A stretch of DNA of 9,925 nucleotides from Pseudomonadota bacterium (GTDB taxonomy: Bacteria; Pseudomonadota; Alphaproteobacteria; Rhizobiales; Hyphomicrobiaceae): NCBI GenBank assembly GCA_023392135.1, contig JAEVZQ010000467.1, positions 1 to 9,925 of the forward strand, read 5' to 3'. Every line of letters starts with the position of its first letter. Position 1 is the first letter of the stretch. The notes beneath the pieces were generated by a model. That model had not been told where the DNA came from, searched no databases, and was given only the letters and a program-made list of their open reading frames with translations. The translations under genes and the position numbers were made by a program. Shown here piece after piece: positions 6,590 through 9,925 of this stretch.

Positions 6590-6607
6590 GCTCCGAAAAA
6601 TCGGAGC
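6590..6607 (-). terminator. Perfect 7-bp hairpin downstream of pntB
   Basis: GCTCCGA and TCGGAGC enclose a four-base A (T on the minus strand) loop, 36 bases after the pntB stop. Position and stability suit the end of the pnt transcript. There is no T-run after the stem on the minus strand, so termination may need Rho, or the hairpin may only protect the 3' end. Confidence 0.4.
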
Positions 6608-6642
6608 AATGCCGGCCGCTATCGAGCCTCAGCCCGCGATCT

Positions 6643-8052
6643 TCAGTGCTCCAGCGCCTTGACGATCTCCTCGGTCATCTTCTTGGCGTCGCCGAACAGC
6701 ATCATCGTGTTGTCGCGGTAGAAAAGCGTGTTGTCGATGCCGGCGTAGCCCGACGACAGGGAGCGCTTGTTGAATATCACGGTGCCCGCCTTCCAGACCT
6801 CGAGCACCGGCATGCCGTAGATCGGCGAGGACGGGTCCTCCTTGGCGGCCGGGTTGGTGACGTCGTTGGCGCCGATCACGTAGACGACGTCGGCCTGGCT
6901 GAACTCGTGATTGATGTCCTCCAGCTCGAAAACCTCGTCGTAAGGGACGTTTGCCTCGGCCAGCAGGACGTTCATGTGTCCCGGCATACGGCCGGCGACG
7001 GGGTGGATCGCGTACTTCACTTCGACGCCCGCCTTCTTCAGGGCATCGGCCATTTCGCGGAGCGCATGCTGGGCCTGCGCGACCGCCATGCCGTAGCCGG
7101 GCACGATGATGACCTTGCTCGCGTTCTTCAGCATGAAGGCGGCATCTTCGGAGGAGCCCTGCTTGACGGGACGTTGCTCCGTGGCGCCGGACGGCCCTGC
7201 AACCTCGCCACCGAACCCGCCGAGTATGACGGAGATGAACGAGCGGTTCATGCCCTTGCACATGATGTAGGACAGGATCGCGCCCGAGGAGCCGACGAGG
7301 GCGCCCGTGATGATCAGCGCGATATTGCCGAGCGTGAAGCCGATACCCGCGGCAGCCCAGCCCGAATAGGAGTTCAGCATCGACACGACGACCGGCATGT
7401 CGGCGCCGCCGATCGGGACGATGATGAGGATGCCGAAAACCAGCGCGGCAATCGCGATCAGCCAGAACAGCCAGGCCGAACCGCCGGACTGGGCGAAAGC
7501 GACCACCAGCGCGACCAACACGACGGCGAGGGCGAGATTGATGGCGTGCCGCGCAGGAAGCAAGATCGGTTTGCCCGACATGCGGCCGGACAGCTTTGCG
7601 AACGCGATGACGCTGCCCGTAAACGTGATGGCGCCGATGGCCGTACCCAGCGACATCTCGATCAGGCTGCCGGTGTGCAGCTGGCCGAATGCATCAGCGA
7701 TGCCGAACGCCTCGGGCGCATAGAGCGCTGCGGCAGCCACGAAGACTGCCGCCAGGCCGACCAGCGAGTGGAAGGCCGCGACGAGCTCCGGCATTGCCGT
7801 CATCGGGATTGCGCGTGCGATGTAGGCACCGATGCCGCCGCCGATGGCGATCCCGCCGATGATGAGCACCCAGGTCAGAACCGAATCGGGCGCGGAGATC
7901 TGCATCAGGGTCGTCACCACGGCGATGGCCATGCCGACCATGCCGAAGATGTTGCCCTGGCGTGACCTTTCGGGGCTCGACAGACCGCGTAGCGCGAGAA
8001 TGAAGAGGACGCCCGAAAGGAGATAGAGAAGTGCGACGAAATTGGCCGACAT
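6643..8052 (-). CDS. pntB: Proton-translocating NAD(P) transhydrogenase, beta subunit
   Basis: PntB supplies most of the membrane domain and the NADP(H)-binding domain III of the inner-membrane transhydrogenase, which moves hydride from NADH to NADP+ while protons flow inward. The 469-residue length is typical. About nine hydrophobic helices fill residues 3-265; the conserved proton-channel histidine is in AAFHSLVG (His95). GADMPVVVSMLNSYSG (216-231) is a family signature. Domain III has PGYGMAVAQAQ (318-328) for NADP binding, HPVAGRMPGHMNVLLAEA (350-367), GANDVTNPAA (394-403) and GYAGIDN (435-441). ATG 8052 has GAGGA about nine bases upstream. It follows pntAB by 12 bases and ends the operon. 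Confidence 0.97.
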   Translation of the reverse strand: MSANFVALLYLLSGVLFILALRGLSSPERSRQGNIFGMVGMAIAVVTTLMQISAPDSVLTWVLIIGGIAIGGGIGAYIARAIPMTAMPELVAAFHSLVGLAAVFVAAAALYAPEAFGIADAFGQLHTGSLIEMSLGTAIGAITFTGSVIAFAKLSGRMSGKPILLPARHAINLALAVVLVALVVAFAQSGGSAWLFWLIAIAALVFGILIIVPIGGADMPVVVSMLNSYSGWAAAGIGFTLGNIALIITGALVGSSGAILSYIMCKGMNRSFISVILGGFGGEVAGPSGATEQRPVKQGSSEDAAFMLKNASKVIIVPGYGMAVAQAQHALREMADALKKAGVEVKYAIHPVAGRMPGHMNVLLAEANVPYDEVFELEDINHEFSQADVVYVIGANDVTNPAAKEDPSSPIYGMPVLEVWKAGTVIFNKRSLSSGYAGIDNTLFYRDNTMMLFGDAKKMTEEIVKALEH

Positions 8053-8064
8053 GGCGGGTGTCCT

Positions 8065-8517
8065 CTAGCGCTTCTGCCTGGCGTCTTTTTTCTTGTACAT
8101 GGCCAGCATGCGCTGGGTGACGAGGAAGCCGCCGAAGATGTTCACCGAGGCCATCACGAGTGCGAGGAAGCCGAAGAACTTGGCGAGTGCGGCTCCGGAA
8201 ACGATGAGGTTCACGCCGACCGCCAGCAGCGCCCCGACGACGATCACCGAGGAGATGGCATTCGTGACGGACATCAGCGGCGTATGCAGGGCGGGCGTGA
8301 CGCTCCAAACGACGTAGTAACCGACGAAAATCGCGATCACGAACACCATGAGCTGGTAGACGAACGGATCGACGGCGGCGCCGGTCGCGGCGAACGCTGA
8401 CGTGGGCATGAGCAGCACCGCACCCAGCAGTGCCGCAGGGCCCTGGATCAGCCCGAATTTACGCCGACCGCGTGGGAGAAGGGGATGGTCAGCCGATCTC
8501 TTGTCCATGGCCATCAT
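8065..8517 (-). CDS. pntAB: Transhydrogenase alpha subunit, membrane part (PntAB)
   Basis: This is the membrane domain of the split alpha subunit, found as a separate gene in alphaproteobacteria such as Rhodospirillum. It has 150 residues. The core after residue ~50 has three or four helices with the hallmark [20 protein letters not shown] (73-92). The first 43 residues are unusual: a basic stretch RGRRKF (16-21), a hydrophobic run, and PTSAFA ending in A-x-A at 41-43, which reads like a cleavable Sec signal peptide. ATG 8517 overlaps the pntAA stop as ATGA, implying translational coupling. In-frame ATGs at 8514 and 8508 are equally possible starts, and the ribosome site is weak. pntB follows after 12 bases. 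Confidence 0.95.
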   Translation of the reverse strand: MMAMDKRSADHPLLPRGRRKFGLIQGPAALLGAVLLMPTSAFAATGAAVDPFVYQLMVFVIAIFVGYYVVWSVTPALHTPLMSVTNAISSVIVVGALLAVGVNLIVSGAALAKFFGFLALVMASVNIFGGFLVTQRMLAMYKKKDARQKR

Positions 8518-9650
8518 GCGCTCTGCTGAAGGTTGGGGTGCACGATCTTCCCATCGCGAGCGATGAGCGTGCCCCTGATGATCTCGTCGTCCCAGTCGAT
8601 CTTGATCGCCCGCTCCTTCTTGTCGATCATCAACTCGAGGAAGGCGTAGAGATTACGGGCATAGAGGCTCGAAGCGTTGACCGGCACCTCGCCTGCGAGA
8701 TTGAGCGGTCCCGAAATCCGGACGCCGTTCACCTCAGCGATTTCTCCCGGCTTCGTCAGCTCGCAGTTCCCACCCCGCTCGGCCGCGAGATCGATGATGA
8801 CGGCGCCGGGCTTCATGCTCTCCACCATCTCTGCGGTGATCAGCCGTGGCGCCGGTCGGCCCGGAATGAGCGCTGTGGTGATCACTACGTCCTGCGTGCG
8901 GATGTGATTGGCGATCAGCTCGGCCTGCTTCTTCTGGTATTCGGCGGACATCGGCTTGGCATAGCCGGCCTGTGTCTCGGCCTGCTTGAACTCCTCGTCC
9001 TCGACGGCAACGAACTTGGCGCCGAGCGAAAGCACCTGCTCCTTGGTGGCGGGGCGAACGTCTGTGGCTGTCACGACAGCGCCCATCCGCCGCGCCGTGG
9101 CAATGGCCTGTAGCCCGGCAACGCCGACCCCCATGACGAACACACGCGCCGCGGGCACGGTGCCCGCCGCCGTCATCATCATCGGCATCGCCTGATCGAA
9201 CATGGCAGCCGCGTTCACGACTGCCTTGTAGCCGGCGAGGTTGGCCTGGCTCGACAGGACGTCCATGGATTGCGCGCGTGAGATACGCGGCATGAGCTCC
9301 ATCGAGAAGAGCGCAGCGCCCGTGGCGGCCAGGGCCTCGAGACCGGCACGATCCGAATAGGGATCGAGCATCGCAGCCACGACCGCGCCGGGTTTCAGCG
9401 CCTTGACTTCGTCCAATGAAGGCCGCCGAACCTTGAGAAGGATATCGGAACCCGAGAGCGCGTCCTCCCGCGACCGCGCGACATGGGCGCCCTGGGCCTC
9501 GTAAAGGTCATCGGCAAAGCGCGACCGAAGGCCGGCGCCGCTCTCGATCTTCAGATTGCAGCCGGCATTCGCCAGCCTCTTCACGGTATCGGGTGAGGCG
9601 GCCACGCGTGGCTCGTCTGCTGACTCCGAGGTAACAGCGATTACGACCAT
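8514..9650 (-). CDS. pntAA: Transhydrogenase alpha subunit, NAD-binding part (PntAA)
   Basis: This is the soluble domain I of transhydrogenase, which binds NADH on the cytoplasmic side and hands hydride to domain III of PntB. The 378 residues match the separate PntAA of Rhodospirillum-type enzymes. An alanine dehydrogenase/PNT N-terminal fold contains EPRVAASP (13-20) and SGAGLRSRF (37-45). The RAQSMD loop (125-130), which contacts nicotinamide, is intact, and [12 protein letters not shown] follows. The Rossmann motif GVGVAG (174-179) and acidic Asp197 explain NAD preference, and [10 protein letters not shown] (286-295) is conserved. ATG 9650 has a poor ribosome site, but the next residues (VVIAV) match the usual first strand. 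The stop overlaps the pntAB start by four bases. Confidence 0.97.
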   Translation of the reverse strand: MVVIAVTSESADEPRVAASPDTVKRLANAGCNLKIESGAGLRSRFADDLYEAQGAHVARSREDALSGSDILLKVRRPSLDEVKALKPGAVVAAMLDPYSDRAGLEALAATGAALFSMELMPRISRAQSMDVLSSQANLAGYKAVVNAAAMFDQAMPMMMTAAGTVPAARVFVMGVGVAGLQAIATARRMGAVVTATDVRPATKEQVLSLGAKFVAVEDEEFKQAETQAGYAKPMSAEYQKKQAELIANHIRTQDVVITTALIPGRPAPRLITAEMVESMKPGAVIIDLAAERGGNCELTKPGEIAEVNGVRISGPLNLAGEVPVNASSLYARNLYAFLELMIDKKERAIKIDWDDEIIRGTLIARDGKIVHPNLQQSA

Positions 9651-9683
9651 CGGGGCACCATAGACAGCTAGGCTGGGGAGCGT

Positions 9684-9700
9684 AAGGGCAGAAAGCCCTT
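9684..9700. other. Small hairpin between coxIV-like gene and pntAA
   Basis: AAGGGC and GCCCTT pair around AGAAA. The GCCC arm (9695-9698) can instead pair with GGGC at 9704-9707, giving two mutually exclusive short hairpins. It lies in the pntAA leader (minus strand), 34-50 bases before the start. The stems are short, so this may be nothing more than a weak terminator or chance. Confidence 0.25.
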
Positions 9701-9777
9701 TCAGGGCGGCAGGTTAGAACTGTCGCGCCGCCCGCGTTGACGCGATGCGAGAGAAAGGCTGCGCCAGCGGCGTGCGG

Positions 9778-9921
9778 CTAGAGCAGGGTGATCGCCATGA
9801 GGATCAGGAGCAGCACGAGGGAGCCGAGAAGCCACTTCGTGCCCTTGACGAACCCAGCATAGGTCCGATTGTGCTCGTGGTAGTCCATAGCCGGGCTGCT
9901 GCCCGAGGTTTCGATGCTCAC
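9778..9921 (-). CDS. aa3-type cytochrome c oxidase subunit IV family, small membrane protein
   Basis: A tiny protein with a short polar N-terminus containing MDYHEHNRTYAGF, then KGTKW and one membrane helix (LLGSLVLLLILMAITLL) that ends at the stop. This layout matches the bacterial aa3 oxidase subunit IV family, a single-helix accessory subunit of the respiratory oxidase. From the GTG at 9921 it has 47 residues, near the size of relatives; the internal ATG at 9888 would give 36. The frame stays open to the window edge, so the start could be slightly further out and its ribosome site cannot be seen. It precedes pntAA in the same direction with a 127-base gap, a neighbourhood common in alphaproteobacteria; both products act at the energy-coupling membrane. 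Confidence 0.8.
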   Translation of the reverse strand: MSIETSGSSPAMDYHEHNRTYAGFVKGTKWLLGSLVLLLILMAITLL

Positions 9922-9925
9922 TGCA

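Noticed and set aside
6550..7965. 471-codon open frame on the plus strand, opposite pntB
   Set aside because: It lies almost wholly antisense to a clear pntB, is rich in Asp, His, Arg and Gly without domain features, and is the mirror product of high GC at third codon positions.
8430..9113. 227-codon plus-strand frame opposite pntAA/pntAB
   Set aside because: Antisense to confident genes and without recognisable motifs, despite a leucine-rich stretch that imitates a membrane segment.

Overview
This looks like an ordinary chromosomal window from a GC-rich alphaproteobacterium, most likely of the Hyphomicrobiales (Rhizobiales). Three things point that way. A three-gene transhydrogenase set (pntAA-pntAB-pntB) lies beside a tiny aa3-type cytochrome oxidase subunit IV gene. 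purE-purK is followed by rpsU. Short DUF465/YdcH coiled-coil genes flank the pur genes. No mobile element, CRISPR array, tRNA or rRNA gene is visible, and codon use looks even throughout.

Left part, plus strand: the C-terminal ~380 residues of an acyl-CoA synthetase (its start lies before the window) are followed 15 bases later by an L-aspartate dehydrogenase family gene (nadX). The two look co-transcribed. Bases 1970-2143 form the convergent gap with the next gene and hold a strong hairpin and an isolated TATAAT box.

Centre: two small DUF465 (YdcH-like) genes diverge from an AT-rich spacer (2318-2559) that contains a 9-bp inverted repeat and a 12-bp palindrome. Next come purE and purK, which overlap by 8 bases. 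Together they turn AIR into CAIR by the bacterial two-step route: PurK makes N5-CAIR and PurE rearranges it. rpsU (ribosomal protein bS21) follows with a GTG start, its own likely promoter and a leader hairpin.

Right part, minus strand: a two-gene unit encodes a six-helix membrane protein (5851-6504) and a membrane-anchored alpha/beta hydrolase (4995-5813). A 17-bp palindrome sits just upstream of its first gene. Further right, pntAA-pntAB-pntB encodes the proton-translocating NAD(P) transhydrogenase, which makes NADPH from NADH at the expense of the proton gradient. The window ends with the aa3 oxidase subunit IV gene on the same strand.

I found no convincing new multi-gene system. The items most worth a second look are the acyl-CoA synthetase/aspartate dehydrogenase pairing, the unassigned membrane-protein/hydrolase operon with its dyad, the signal-peptide-like N-terminus of PntAB, and the structured spacers around the DUF465 and rpsU genes.
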